From Pseudomonas caspiana (GTDB lineage Bacteria > Pseudomonadota > Gammaproteobacteria > Pseudomonadales > Pseudomonadaceae), in the NCBI RefSeq assembly GCF_002158995.1, contig NZ_LOHF01000018.1, positions 62,001 to 126,000 on the forward strand: 64,000 nucleotides of DNA, given 5' to 3'. The notes beneath the pieces were generated by a model. The model ran no database searches. It was not told the DNA's origin and saw nothing but the letters and a program-made list of their open reading frames with translations. Position numbers and translations under genes: made by a program. This document shows, piece by piece, positions 52,725 to 62,267 of this stretch. How positions within the stretch are numbered: position 1 is the stretch's first letter; each line of letters opens with the position of its first letter.

Positions 52725-52818
52725 CGTGGGACCGGCTTCAGCCGGGAATGGGTCGGTTTGAGCACCATCAATTTTGCGGTGTAACACCTGACGCTTTCCC
52801 GGCTAAAGCCGGTCCCAC
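52725..52818. repeat. REPIN, family A, RAYT-linked copy 1
   Basis: CGTGGGACCGGCTTCAGCCG and complement arm. The spacer (GGTTTGAGCACCATCAATTT, then TGCGGTGT) is shared with the two other copies around the RAYT gene. Its right arm encodes the RAYT stop codon. Confidence 0.95.
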
Positions 52819-53273
52819 ATGTAAAAACAATCCCATAGTGAGTAATCTCCCTCATGCTCAACCAGCCCGGCTCTTACCGGATTGGCTATGACATAACGAA
52901 CCATCTCCGCCAAGTCATCTTCGACTCTTACCCTGCGGTCGTGATAGCCCTTCTGCCATGTAAGCTTTTTGGTGCCGTATGCCTTGTTGATTGCAAAAGC
53001 GCTACGGCCTTTGAGCGACTGCATGAGCGTCTCCAGGGATCCTGACTTCAACTCAAATAACCAGTGCAAATGGTCCGGCATAATCACCCATGCTAGAGAA
53101 TCCACGACACCCGAGACCTGCAGGCGCTTCATTTCACTGATTACCATGCGAGCAGTGCGCAAGTCTGTAAATACGGGTTGTCGATCTTTGACTACGCACG
53201 TAATTAGGTAGCTGTGGCCGTGCTCGGAGAATCGATTGGTGCGAAGAAGATGTTCGCGTGCATACCCTTGCAT
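52803..53273 (-). CDS. REP-associated tyrosine transposase (RAYT)
   Basis: From the ATG with GGAG nine bases upstream, the protein is 156 aa. It has the HUH-like motif PDHLHWLFE (near residue 65), the conserved WQKGYHDRRVR with the catalytic Tyr (about 115), and YVIANPVRAGLVEHEGDYSL at the C-terminus. This is the RAYT (IS200/IS605-related) family that mobilises REP elements. Three closely matching REPINs surround it. The last five residues (MWDRL) and the TAG are read from the REP arm. Longer starts at 53288 or 53501 are open but lack a Shine-Dalgarno. Confidence 0.9.
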   Translation of the reverse strand: MQGYAREHLLRTNRFSEHGHSYLITCVVKDRQPVFTDLRTARMVISEMKRLQVSGVVDSLAWVIMPDHLHWLFELKSGSLETLMQSLKGRSAFAINKAYGTKKLTWQKGYHDRRVRVEDDLAEMVRYVIANPVRAGLVEHEGDYSLWDCFYMWDRL

Positions 53274-53408
53274 TCCTTTGCTCTCCATCAGGATCTGAAG
53301 ACAAACAATAGGCGCGCCGGGTCGTTTTAGGCATTGGTAATGGTTATCGGAAAATGTCAAAGCTTGGACAGCCAGGGTAAAGCAGTTCTGTGGCAATAAC
53401 GAAGACCG

Positions 53409-53503
53409 ACGTGGGACCGGCTTCAGCCGGGAATGTGCCGGTTTGAGCGCCATCAATTTCGCGGTGTGCCACCTGACTTTCCCGGCTAAAGCCGGTCCCA
53501 CGT
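53409..53503. repeat. REPIN, family A, RAYT-linked copy 2
   Basis: ACGTGGGACCGGCTTCAGCC and complement arm, spacer with GGTTTGAGCGCCATCAATTT as in copies 1 and 3. Confidence 0.95.
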
Positions 53504-53554
53504 CGATGTCAATCTCCCGGCGCCCTTCAGGTTGTGTTGCATCACGGAGACCGG

Positions 53555-53649
53555 CGTGGTACCGGCTTCAGCCGGGAATGGGCCGGTTTGAGCGCCATCA
53601 ATTTTGCGGTGTGACACCTGACGCTTTCCCGGCTAAAGCCGGTCCCACG
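53555..53649. repeat. REPIN, family A, RAYT-linked copy 3
   Basis: CGTGGTACCGGCTTCAGCCG and complement arm, with the same spacer. Lies between copy 2 and the msrA 3' end. Confidence 0.95.
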
Positions 53650-53699
53650 ACAATATCAATCGCCTGACGCGCTACACCAGTCCTGTGGCAATAACGAAG

Positions 53700-54362
53700 T
53701 CAATTCCCCGCCAGGCTCGGCGGCATGCACACACCCGTGCCGCCAATCCCGCAATAACCCTGCGGATTCTTCGCCAGGTATTGCTGGTGATACGCCTCGG
53801 CGAAGAACACGGTAGGCGCTTCTTCGATTTCGGTGGTGATTTCACCCAGCCCGGCTTTGGTCAGTTCTGCCTGATAAACAGCAGCGCTGGCCTTGGCGGC
53901 AGCAAGCTGTTCTGGCGTGGTGCAGTAGATCACCGAGCGGTATTGGGTGCCGATGTCGTTGCCCTGGCGCATGCCTTGGGTTGGGTTATGCAGTTCCCAG
54001 AACTGAGTCAGCAGTTGCTCGTAGCTGACTTTTTCTGGCTCATAGACCACCAGCACGACTTCAGTGTGGCCAGTCAGGCCGGAGCAGACTTCTTCGTAAG
54101 TCGGGTTAGGTGTGAAGCCGCCCGCGTAACCGACGACGGTGCTGACGACGCCGTCGCGCTGCCAGAAGCGGCGTTCCGCACCCCAGAAGCAACCCAGACC
54201 GAAAATGGCGAACTCCACGTTGGCGGTGAACGGACCCAGCAGCGGGTTGCCGTTGACGAAATGGGTTTCCGGGAGAGCCATGGGCGTTTCGCGACCCGGC
54301 AGGGCTTGTTCGGCAGTTGGGAGTACGTTTTTGTTCACAAGAATTTCCGAGCGCAAAGCCAT
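53700..54362 (-). CDS. msrA: peptide-methionine (S)-S-oxide reductase
   Basis: This 220-aa MsrA has the active-site motif GCFWGAERRFW (catalytic Cys, about residue 58), the conserved GYAGGFTPNPTYEEVCSG and GHTEVVLVVYEP, and resolving-Cys region GYCGIGGTGVCMPPSLAGN at the C-terminus. It repairs oxidised methionine in proteins with thioredoxin. The Shine-Dalgarno AGAGGAA is clear. A chimeric REPIN separates it from dipA; from memory PAO1 has the same msrA-dipA order. Confidence 0.95.
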   Translation of the reverse strand: MALRSEILVNKNVLPTAEQALPGRETPMALPETHFVNGNPLLGPFTANVEFAIFGLGCFWGAERRFWQRDGVVSTVVGYAGGFTPNPTYEEVCSGLTGHTEVVLVVYEPEKVSYEQLLTQFWELHNPTQGMRQGNDIGTQYRSVIYCTTPEQLAAAKASAAVYQAELTKAGLGEITTEIEEAPTVFFAEAYHQQYLAKNPQGYCGIGGTGVCMPPSLAGN

Positions 54363-54391
54363 GAGACATTTCCTCTTGATAGGGCATGTCC

Positions 54392-54485
54392 CTGTGGGAG
54401 CGAATTCATTCGCGAAAAGGCCGGTGCAATCAATACATTATTGTCGTCTGTAATAAAGCCTTCCCGGATAAATCCGGTCCCACAG
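54392..54485. repeat. chimeric REPIN
   Basis: The left arm (CTGTGGGAGCGAATTCATTC) belongs to the TGTGGGAGC-type family. The right arm (CTTCCCGGATAAATCCGGTC) belongs to family A. Unlike other pairs here, the two arms are not complementary to each other beyond the outer GTGGGA/TCCCAC. Confidence 0.6.
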
Positions 54486-54571
54486 GTCCGCGTTGCCCAA
54501 GCGATAGTGATATGTCAGAGAATAAGGGAGTGGGCTAGTGTGCCCCAAACAAGCGGGCAGGGGGAAGCCCG

Positions 54572-57265
54572 TCAGGCCAACGGTCCGCGGGGATAGCGGC
54601 GCAGCTTGTTGATCAGGTCCTGACCGGGGATGGGCTTGTCGAACAGATAGCCCTGGCCCACGTCGCAGCGATGGCGGCGCAGGAAGGTCAGTTGAGCGGC
54701 GGTTTCGATGCCTTCGGCGACCACCTTGAGCTTGAGGTTGTGGGCCATGGCGATCACTGCCGAGGTGATTTCCATATCGTCCTCATCATCCGGAATGTCG
54801 CGGATGAAGCTGCGGTCGATCTTGATCACGTCGATGGGAAATTTTTTCAGGTAGCTGAACGATGAATAGCCGGTACCGAAATCGTCCATCGCCAGAGACA
54901 GGCCCATTCTTTTCAACGAATCCAGTTGCTGGCGAGTGTCTTCGGTCGCTTCCAGCAGCAGACCTTCGGTCAGTTCCAGCTCCAGCAGCGAAGCGTCGAG
55001 CTGTTCTTCCTTGAGGATTGCAGCGATTGCACTGACCAGCTCGGGGTCGGAGAACTGCTTGGGCGATACGTTGATCGCGACTTGCAGGTTGCCAAACCCG
55101 GCGGCGGTCAGTTGCTTGCTCATCCGGCAAGACTGGCGGGCGACCCATTTGCCGATCGGGATGATCAGGCCTGTTTCTTCGGCCACGCTGATGAACTGAT
55201 CCGGGCGGATCATGCCCTTCTCTGGGTGGTTCCAGCGCAACAGCGCTTCCATACCGATCAGGCGACCGCTGAGCAGGCACAATTTGGGCTGGTAGAACAC
55301 TTCCAGTTCATTCTGGGTCAGGGCGCGCCGCAGGTTGTTTTCGACGAACAGCTTGTAGCTGGCTTCGGCGTTCAAGGCCTCGGTGAACACCTGAACCTGA
55401 TGCTTGCCGTTGGCTTTCGCCTTGTGCAGCGCCAAACCTGCGTTTTTCATCAAAGTCTGCGGATCACGGCCATGCAGCGGCGCACACGCCAGGCCTACCG
55501 AGCCGGTGACGCTGATCAACTGGTTATCGACGAAGATCGGCTTGTCGAGGGTCGCTAATACCTGGCTGGCGATGCTCTGGCCTGCGTCCGGCCCGGTCTG
55601 GTCGAGTAACACCGCGAATTCGTTACTGGCGAAACGCGCCAATACGTCGCTGGGGCTCAGTGTGTTGCGCAGACGCCGGGCCAGGCTGATCAACAGTTTG
55701 TCGCCGGTCTGGTGACCCAGGCTGTCGTTGATGCGCTTGAAGTTATCGATGTCCACCAGCAACAGGCTCATGGGCGGGTCGCTGTCGCGGGCAAAGCGCT
55801 CGTCAAGCGTGCGAATGAACGCCGGGCGGTTACCAAGATTGGTCAGGTTGTCGGTGTAGGCCAGGCGCTCGATACGCTGCTGGGCCAGCTTGTTCTGGGT
55901 GATGTCTTCGTAAATACCGATGTAATGGGTCAACTCGCGGTTGTCGCCGTACACCTTGGAAATCGACAGTTGGCCCCAGTAGGGTTCCAGATTTTTACGG
56001 CGGCTCTTGAACTCACCCTGCCAGCTATTGCTTTTGGCCAGACTGGAGTTGGCGTCCTTGAGCAGATCGTGGAGGTTCTCAAGGGCTGGCAGCTCTGAAA
56101 GCTTGTGCCCGTGCACCTCGTCGGCGGTGTATTGGGTGATGGCCGTGAAGCTGGGGTTGACGTACTCGACCATGCCGTCGCAATTGACCAGCAGAAAGGC
56201 GTTAGCGCTTTGCTCCACCGCGCGCTGGAACAAATGCAGCGCACTGGTGGCAGTGCGTCGGGTGTGGTTGTTGATGGCCTGGGCGAACTGATCGGCCAGC
56301 TCACCGGCGAACGCGATTTCATCAGACTGCCAGGCGCGCGGCTCACCGGTGTGCTCCAGGCACAGCACGCCCGTTACCTGGCCGTCGATGCGAATGCTGG
56401 CGTCGAGAATGGCACTGATGCCACGCGGCTTTAAGCTGGTGGCCATCTCCTTGGTGCGAGGGTCCTGTTGAACGTCATTCGCATCGATGGCGCGGCTGTT
56501 GTGCAGCGCTTCGAGGTAACTCGGGTAGCGGCTCGCGTCGACCGGGGCCGGCAGGCTGAACTCGCCGCTTTCACTGCGGTATTCGGCGATAGGCTCGAGC
56601 ATCTGGCCGTTGAGGTACCACATGCTGGCGCCAGAAAGTTTGTAGATTTCACACGCACTTTTAGTGATCAGTTCTGCAGCTTCCTGCAGCGCGTTGTTGC
56701 TGCTGTAGCGCTGGCGCGTGAGGTGCAGGATCAGGGTCTGTTGAGCGCGAACGCGCTCCAGATGCTCAAACTGTTCGTGCTGGGCTTGCTGATTGAGCTC
56801 TAAAGCGATTTGCAGACGTGAGTTCTGGGTTTCCAGATCTGGATTGGCATACTGGTCGGGATCAATCTGTAACCCGTCGACGACCATCAGGTAGCCCCGT
56901 AACAGGTGCCGGCTGTGTTGCCTATAGCCCTCGCCGATCTCGACGACGCTGAGCGCGCCGCGAGCGGTGTGCAGGGTATAGCGAACGCTGTAATGAGGGG
57001 CTTGTGCCAGTTGCAGTTGAATGGCGTCGTGCAAGTGATAACGGGCTTCAGGTTCCATCAGGCTCGCGTAGGGCGAGCCCAACAAGGCGCAGAGTTCCAC
57101 GGCAGCCAGGCCGAACTGTTTTTCACAGTTGGGATCGAGGTAAAGCAGCGCCCAATTGGCTTCATTCAGCCGCTCGAAACGCAGCATGCCGAGCCGCGAG
57201 GGCACAGGCAATTGCGTCACTACCTCGGCGGCCGTTCTACCGGCAGCATCGGGTTGGCTCTTCAT
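54572..57265 (-). CDS. dipA: cyclic-di-GMP phosphodiesterase DipA (PAS-GAF-PAS-GGDEF-EAL)
   Basis: The 897-aa product from the ATG with GGAAGCGAG upstream (the frame is open further upstream) has an N-terminal PAS-like region (about 20-135), a GAF domain (about 190-340), a PAS domain (about 350-460), a GGDEF domain and an EAL domain. The GGDEF motif is degenerate (ASNEF in ARFASNEFAVLL), so no cyclase activity is expected. The EAL domain has all key motifs: MEALLRW, INVSPKQF, ELELTEG, DDFGTGYSS, KIDRSF and AEGIETAA, so it should hydrolyse c-di-GMP. In PAO1 DipA (PA5017) controls dispersion of biofilms. Location beside aceF and msrA matches. Confidence 0.92.
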   Translation of the reverse strand: MKSQPDAAGRTAAEVVTQLPVPSRLGMLRFERLNEANWALLYLDPNCEKQFGLAAVELCALLGSPYASLMEPEARYHLHDAIQLQLAQAPHYSVRYTLHTARGALSVVEIGEGYRQHSRHLLRGYLMVVDGLQIDPDQYANPDLETQNSRLQIALELNQQAQHEQFEHLERVRAQQTLILHLTRQRYSSNNALQEAAELITKSACEIYKLSGASMWYLNGQMLEPIAEYRSESGEFSLPAPVDASRYPSYLEALHNSRAIDANDVQQDPRTKEMATSLKPRGISAILDASIRIDGQVTGVLCLEHTGEPRAWQSDEIAFAGELADQFAQAINNHTRRTATSALHLFQRAVEQSANAFLLVNCDGMVEYVNPSFTAITQYTADEVHGHKLSELPALENLHDLLKDANSSLAKSNSWQGEFKSRRKNLEPYWGQLSISKVYGDNRELTHYIGIYEDITQNKLAQQRIERLAYTDNLTNLGNRPAFIRTLDERFARDSDPPMSLLLVDIDNFKRINDSLGHQTGDKLLISLARRLRNTLSPSDVLARFASNEFAVLLDQTGPDAGQSIASQVLATLDKPIFVDNQLISVTGSVGLACAPLHGRDPQTLMKNAGLALHKAKANGKHQVQVFTEALNAEASYKLFVENNLRRALTQNELEVFYQPKLCLLSGRLIGMEALLRWNHPEKGMIRPDQFISVAEETGLIIPIGKWVARQSCRMSKQLTAAGFGNLQVAINVSPKQFSDPELVSAIAAILKEEQLDASLLELELTEGLLLEATEDTRQQLDSLKRMGLSLAMDDFGTGYSSFSYLKKFPIDVIKIDRSFIRDIPDDEDDMEITSAVIAMAHNLKLKVVAEGIETAAQLTFLRRHRCDVGQGYLFDKPIPGQDLINKLRRYPRGPLA

Positions 57266-57512
57266 GAAGAAACTCGCTTCCGGAATACTGATCGCGCACG
57301 GGCAAAGCCCTTTCTGAAATCGCGTCCGGCAAGGTTGCATCATGCAGCACTGGCTGACAAGGGAGCGCGGTGGCTTAGTGCTATAAATGTTTGGCCGAAA
57401 TCGCCTGTTTGTATGCGTTTGCTGAATCAAGCCCTCTAGATCAAGGCTTTGCCGGGAGAGGGAGAAGATTTCGAATTAGCGGCATTTCGCCGCACTTTGC
57501 CAAATCGGACAC
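57266..57512. other. intergenic region upstream of dipA
   Basis: No other gene or clear site seen apart from the aceF terminator that follows. Confidence 0.4.
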
Positions 57513-57540
57513 AAAAAAAGCCCCGCCATGTGGGCGGGGT
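57513..57540 (-). terminator. intrinsic terminator of the ace genes
   Basis: CCCCGCC/GGCGGGG stem followed by a T run on the minus strand, downstream of aceF and its REPIN. Confidence 0.85.
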
Positions 57541-57590
57541 TGAGGTCGAGCGGTTTGGCTCGGTGAAAATGTGAGGGTATTGCCTGGTTC

Positions 57591-57680
57591 TGTAGGAGCG
57601 CACGAGCAATGCGAGGCCGCGATTGCGGTTCATCAGGCAGACCGCTATAGCTGCTTCGCGTTGCTCGTGAGCTCCTACAG
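57591..57680. repeat. REPIN, family C
   Basis: TGTAGGAGCGCACGAGCAAT and complement arm, in the aceF 3' untranslated region; second copy of the 14836 type. Confidence 0.9.
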
Positions 57681-57688
57681 ATCCTCGG

Positions 57689-59344
57689 TTACAACAAGAT
57701 CGTACGAATATCAGCCAGCAGATCGCTCAGGCGCTTGGTGAAGCGCGCGGCGGCTGCGCCGTTGATTACGCGGTGATCGTAGGACAGCGACAGTGGCAGC
57801 ATCAGCTTCGGCTGGAAGGCTTTGCCGTCCCAGACTGGCTGCATGGTTGCCTTGGAAACACCCAGGATCGCCACTTCAGGCGCGTTGACGATCGGCGTGA
57901 AGCCGGTGCCGCCAATGTGTCCGAGGCTGGAAATGGTGAAGCAAGCGCCCTGCATCTCGTTCGCCGATAGCTTCTTGGTACGGGCTTTTTCGGCCAGCAC
58001 AGCGGCTTCAGCAGCAAGTTGCAGCAGGCTTTTCTTGTCGACATCCTTGATGACCGGTACCAGCAGGCCTTCAGGGGTATCTACCGCGAAGCCGATGTTC
58101 ACGTACTTCTTGCGGATCACCGCTTTGCCGCTTGGTGCCAGCGAAGCGTTGAAGTCTGGCAGTTCCTTGAGCAGGAAGGCGCAGGACTTGAGCAGCAGAG
58201 GCAGGATGGTCAGTTTGACGCCCGCTTTCTCGGCAACCGCTTTCTGCGCAACGCGGAAAGCTTCCAGGTCGGTGATGTCGGCCTGATCGAATTGCGTCAC
58301 GTGCGGAATGTTCAGCCAGCTGCGATGCAGACCGGTCGCGCCCAGTTGCATCAGGCGGGTCATCGGTACTTCTTCGATTTCGCCGAAACGGCTGAAGTCG
58401 ACTTCAGGGATTGGCTGGATACCCGCGCCGCCGCTTGCGCCGCCCGCTGGAGCTTCCTTGGCCTTCTGCATCATGGCCTTGACGTAAACCTGCACGTCTT
58501 CTTTCAGCACACGGCCGTGTGGGCCGGTGGCGCTGACTGCGCTCAGTTCAACACCGAATTCACGAGCCAGTTGGCGAACTGCCGGGCCTGCATGAACTTT
58601 GGCGCCGTCTTTGGCAGGTGCGGCGGTTTGGGCCGGGGCAGCGGCTGGCGCTTCTGCTTTCGGTGCAGGTGCAGCGGCCGGTGCAGCTTCAGCTTTGGCC
58701 GGTGCGGCGGCAGCAGGCGCAGCTGCTTGAGCCGGTGCAGCAGCAGGTGCAGCGCCAGCTACTTTCAATTTCAGGATCAGGTCGCCGGTGCCGACTTCGT
58801 CTTCGAGCTTGACGAGGATGGCTTCGACAACGCCTGCAGCTGGAGAGGGGATCTCCATGCTGGCTTTGTCGGATTCCAGGGTGATCAGCGATTGATCAGC
58901 GGTGATGGTGTCGCCGACCTTGACCATCAGTTCGATGATCTTGGCTTTGCCCGACGAACCGATGTCCGGTACGTGGATGTCTTGTACGGTTTCAGCAGCG
59001 GCAGCAGCTGGCTCGGCAGCAGGCGCCGGTGCAGCTTCAGCAGGCTTCTCGGCCGGTGCCGGAGCGGCAGCAGCAGGGGCAGCGGCTTCGGCTGGAGCTG
59101 CGGCAGCTTCGCCTTCAACTTCCAGTTCGAAAAGCTCGTCGCCTTCTTTCAGGCGGTCGCCCAGCTTCACTTTCATGGTCTTGATGACGCCAGCCTTGGG
59201 AGCGGGAATTTCCATGCTCGCCTTGTCCGACTCCAGCGTCAGAACGCTCTGGTCAGCTTCGATGCGATCGCCGACCTTGACCATCAATTCAATAACTTCA
59301 CCTTCACCGTTGCCGATGTCGGGTACGCGAATTAGCTCACTCAC
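57689..59344 (-). CDS. aceF: pyruvate dehydrogenase E2, dihydrolipoamide acetyltransferase
   Basis: The 551-aa E2 has two lipoyl domains (about 1-75 and 120-195) with the lipoyl-Lys in ESDKASMEIP in each. They are joined by Ala/Pro-rich linkers, followed by an E3/E1-binding domain (AGPAVRQLAREFGVELSAVS, about 250-285) and a catalytic core (about 320-551). The catalytic His is in SYDHRVINGAAAARF; Asn replaces the Asp of the usual HxxxDG, as I recall for Azotobacter E2p. It transfers acetyl groups to CoA in the pyruvate dehydrogenase complex. It lies 166 bases after aceE. Confidence 0.95.
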   Translation of the reverse strand: MSELIRVPDIGNGEGEVIELMVKVGDRIEADQSVLTLESDKASMEIPAPKAGVIKTMKVKLGDRLKEGDELFELEVEGEAAAAPAEAAAPAAAAPAPAEKPAEAAPAPAAEPAAAAAETVQDIHVPDIGSSGKAKIIELMVKVGDTITADQSLITLESDKASMEIPSPAAGVVEAILVKLEDEVGTGDLILKLKVAGAAPAAAPAQAAAPAAAAPAKAEAAPAAAPAPKAEAPAAAPAQTAAPAKDGAKVHAGPAVRQLAREFGVELSAVSATGPHGRVLKEDVQVYVKAMMQKAKEAPAGGASGGAGIQPIPEVDFSRFGEIEEVPMTRLMQLGATGLHRSWLNIPHVTQFDQADITDLEAFRVAQKAVAEKAGVKLTILPLLLKSCAFLLKELPDFNASLAPSGKAVIRKKYVNIGFAVDTPEGLLVPVIKDVDKKSLLQLAAEAAVLAEKARTKKLSANEMQGACFTISSLGHIGGTGFTPIVNAPEVAILGVSKATMQPVWDGKAFQPKLMLPLSLSYDHRVINGAAAARFTKRLSDLLADIRTILL

Positions 59345-59510
59345 AATGTCTCTCCTTCGGAGAACCTGTTCACTCTCGATGCGCCGGGTAAGTCAGTTAC
59401 GACAAAACAGCTTTCAATGCTCATTACCGTTATCAACAACAGTAAATTCCGCATCTTCAGCTGCCTTGTCGCTCCTCTTTCAGCGCGTTATACGATCTCG
59501 AAGCAGACTC

Positions 59511-62156
59511 TTAACAATCCAGTGGGTTGCGTTTCTCAGGATCGATGCCGAACTTGACGATGGCTTCAGCCACCACCTTAGGTTCGATATCGCCACGATC
59601 AGCCAAGGCTTCCAGAGCGGCCAGCACAACGAAGTGACGGTCGACTTCGAAGAAGTTACGCAGTTTCTTGCGGCTGTCGCTGCGGCCGAAACCGTCAGTG
59701 CCCAAGACTTTGTATTCCTTGGTCGGAACCCACTGACGGATCTGGTCAGCGAACAGTTTCATGTAGTCGGTCGATGCGATCACCGGACCTTTACGGCCAG
59801 CAAGGCACTCTTCAACGTAGCTGACAGCTGGCTTCTGACCAGGATGCAGACGGTTGCTGCGCTCTACGGCCAGGCCGTCGCGACGCAGTTCGTTGAAGCT
59901 GGTAACGCTCCAGACATCAGCACCGATGTTGAATTCGTCACGCAGGATTTTCGCCGCTTCGCGAACTTCACGCAGGATGGTGCCCGAGCCCAGCAACTGG
60001 ACGTGATGCGCCGCTTCCTTGGTGTCTTCTTCGAGCAGGTACATGCCCTTGACGATACCTTCCTCTACACCGGCCGGCATGGCTGGCTGGGCGTAGGATT
60101 CGTTCATCACGGTCAGGTAGTAGAAAACGTCCTGCTGTTCTTCGAACATCCGGCGCATGCCGTCCTGGATGATCACTGCCAGCTCGTAGCCGTAAGTCGG
60201 GTCGAAGGTGCGGCAGTTCGGGATGGTCGAGGCCAGAATGTGGCTGTGACCATCTTCGTGCTGCAGGCCTTCGCCGTTCAGCGTGGTACGGCCGGCGGTG
60301 CCGCCGATCAGGAAGCCACGGGTGCGGCTGTCGCCAGCGGCCCATGCCAGGTCGCCGATACGCTGGAAACCGAACATCGAGTAGAAGATGTAGAACGGAA
60401 TCATCGGCTGGTTGTGGCTGGAGTACGAAGTACCGGCAGCGATGAAGGAGGACATGGCGCCTGCTTCGTTGATGCCTTCTTCCAGGATCTGGCCTTTCTT
60501 GTCTTCGCGATAGAACATCACTTGTTCTTTATCGACTGGCTCGTAGAGCTGGCCGACGGACGAGTAGATGCCCAGTTGGCGGAACATGCCTTCCATACCG
60601 AAGGTACGGGCTTCGTCCGGAATAATCGGCACGATGCGCGGGCCCACTTCCTTGTCCTTGACCAGTTGCGAAAGGATCCGCACGAAGGCCATGGTGGTGG
60701 AAATTTCGCGGTCGCCGGAACCGTCCAGGATTGCTTTGAGGGTTTCCAGTGGCGGAGTCGGCAGGTTGAAGCTTTCAGCGCGACGCTGTGGCACGAAGCC
60801 GCCAAGCGCAGCACGACGCTCGCTCAGGTAACGGGCTTCGGCACTGCCTTCTTCCGGTTTGAAGAACGGCAGGGATTCCAGCTGGTCGTCTTTGACCGGG
60901 ATGTCGAAGCGGTCACGGAAGTGACGCAGGCTGTCGACATCGACTTTCTTGGTGTTGTGCGCAGTGTTTTTCGCTTCGCCAGCACCGGTACCGTAACCTT
61001 TGATGGTCTTGGCCAGTACCACGGTCGGTTGACCTTTGTGGTTAACAGCCTGGTGGTACGCCGCGTACATTTTGTACGGGTCGTGGCCGCCACGGTTAAG
61101 TTTCCAGATTTCGTCGTCGGACAGGTCAGCAACCATCGCCTTGAGTTCAGGCGTGTTGAAGAAGTGCTCGCGAACAAACGCGCCGTCTTTGGCTTTGTAG
61201 TTCTGGTACTCGCCGTCGATGACTTCGTCCATACGACGTTGCAGGATACCGTCGACGTCTTTGGCCAGCAGTGGGTCCCAGAAACGGCCCCAGACCACTT
61301 TGGTCACGTTCCACTGAGCACCGCGGAACACGCCTTCGAGTTCCTGGATGATCTTGCCGTTGCCGCGAACCGGGCCGTCGAGGCGCTGCAGGTTGCAGTT
61401 GACGACGAAGATCAGGTTGTCGAGTTTTTCACGACCGGCCAGCGCGATGGCGCCCAGGGATTCCGGCTCGTCGGTCTCGCCGTCGCCCAGGAAGCACCAG
61501 ACCTTCTGCTTGCCTTCAGGAATGTAGCCGCGATGTTCCAGGTACTTCATGAAGCGCGCCTGGTAGATCGCCTGGATTGGACCCAGGCCCATGGATACGG
61601 TCGGGAACTGCCAGAAATCTTTCATCAGCCACGGGTGTGGATAAGACGACAGGCCTTTGCCGTCGACTTCCTGACGGAAGTTGTTCATTTGTTCTTCGGT
61701 GATGCGGCCTTCCATGAACGCACGGGCGTAGACGCCTGGCGATGCGTGACCCTGGAAGTAGATCAGGTCGCCGCCGTGTTCGTCGGTCGGGGCCTGGAAG
61801 AAGTAGTTGAAGCCAATGTCATACAGCGTGGCGCTGGAGGCGAAGCTGGAGATGTGACCGCCCAGGTCTGGGTCATTCAGGTTGGTTTTGACAACCATGG
61901 CCAACGCGTTCCAGCGGATCAGCGAGCGAATGCGGCGTTCCATGAACAGGTCGCCAGGCATGCGTGCTTCGTGAGTCACCGGAATCGTGTTGCGATAAGG
62001 CGTGGTGATGGCGTACGGCAGCTGCGAACCACTACGGGTGGCCAGCTCGCCCATACGGGTCATCAGGTAGTGAGCACGGTCTTCGCCTTCTTTGTCGAGA
62101 ACCGATTCCAGGGCGTCCAGCCATTCCTGGGTTTCGACGGGATCGAGGTCTTGCAT
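59511..62156 (-). CDS. aceE: pyruvate dehydrogenase E1 component
   Basis: The 881-aa homodimeric E1 uses thiamine diphosphate to decarboxylate pyruvate and acetylate E2. The ThDP motif is present (CFLGDGETDEPESLGAIALA, then NCNLQRLDG). Other conserved stretches are GHISSFASSATLYDIGFNYF, RFWDPLLAKDVDG, VVLAKTIKGYGTG and TDGFGRSDSRKKLRNFFEVD at the C-terminus. Length and sequence match AceE of Pseudomonas. It is first in aceE-aceF. Candidate GntR-type sites lie 110-180 bases upstream. Confidence 0.97.
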   Translation of the reverse strand: MQDLDPVETQEWLDALESVLDKEGEDRAHYLMTRMGELATRSGSQLPYAITTPYRNTIPVTHEARMPGDLFMERRIRSLIRWNALAMVVKTNLNDPDLGGHISSFASSATLYDIGFNYFFQAPTDEHGGDLIYFQGHASPGVYARAFMEGRITEEQMNNFRQEVDGKGLSSYPHPWLMKDFWQFPTVSMGLGPIQAIYQARFMKYLEHRGYIPEGKQKVWCFLGDGETDEPESLGAIALAGREKLDNLIFVVNCNLQRLDGPVRGNGKIIQELEGVFRGAQWNVTKVVWGRFWDPLLAKDVDGILQRRMDEVIDGEYQNYKAKDGAFVREHFFNTPELKAMVADLSDDEIWKLNRGGHDPYKMYAAYHQAVNHKGQPTVVLAKTIKGYGTGAGEAKNTAHNTKKVDVDSLRHFRDRFDIPVKDDQLESLPFFKPEEGSAEARYLSERRAALGGFVPQRRAESFNLPTPPLETLKAILDGSGDREISTTMAFVRILSQLVKDKEVGPRIVPIIPDEARTFGMEGMFRQLGIYSSVGQLYEPVDKEQVMFYREDKKGQILEEGINEAGAMSSFIAAGTSYSSHNQPMIPFYIFYSMFGFQRIGDLAWAAGDSRTRGFLIGGTAGRTTLNGEGLQHEDGHSHILASTIPNCRTFDPTYGYELAVIIQDGMRRMFEEQQDVFYYLTVMNESYAQPAMPAGVEEGIVKGMYLLEEDTKEAAHHVQLLGSGTILREVREAAKILRDEFNIGADVWSVTSFNELRRDGLAVERSNRLHPGQKPAVSYVEECLAGRKGPVIASTDYMKLFADQIRQWVPTKEYKVLGTDGFGRSDSRKKLRNFFEVDRHFVVLAALEALADRGDIEPKVVAEAIVKFGIDPEKRNPLDC

Positions 62157-62267
62157 GGCTTGCTCCAGGGCGGAAAGGCTTCCAGAATCGGTTGCCTGAG
62201 TGTTTGCGACTGGCCTTGTGGGCAGACGACATAAATTCTTGGATGACCGGCGGTTGGTCCGGCGGCG

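Noticed and set aside
58902..62234. 1,110-aa plus-strand open frame across aceF and aceE
   Set aside because: It is antisense to well-identified aceE/aceF, arises from high GC and codon bias, and has no family resemblance or Shine-Dalgarno.
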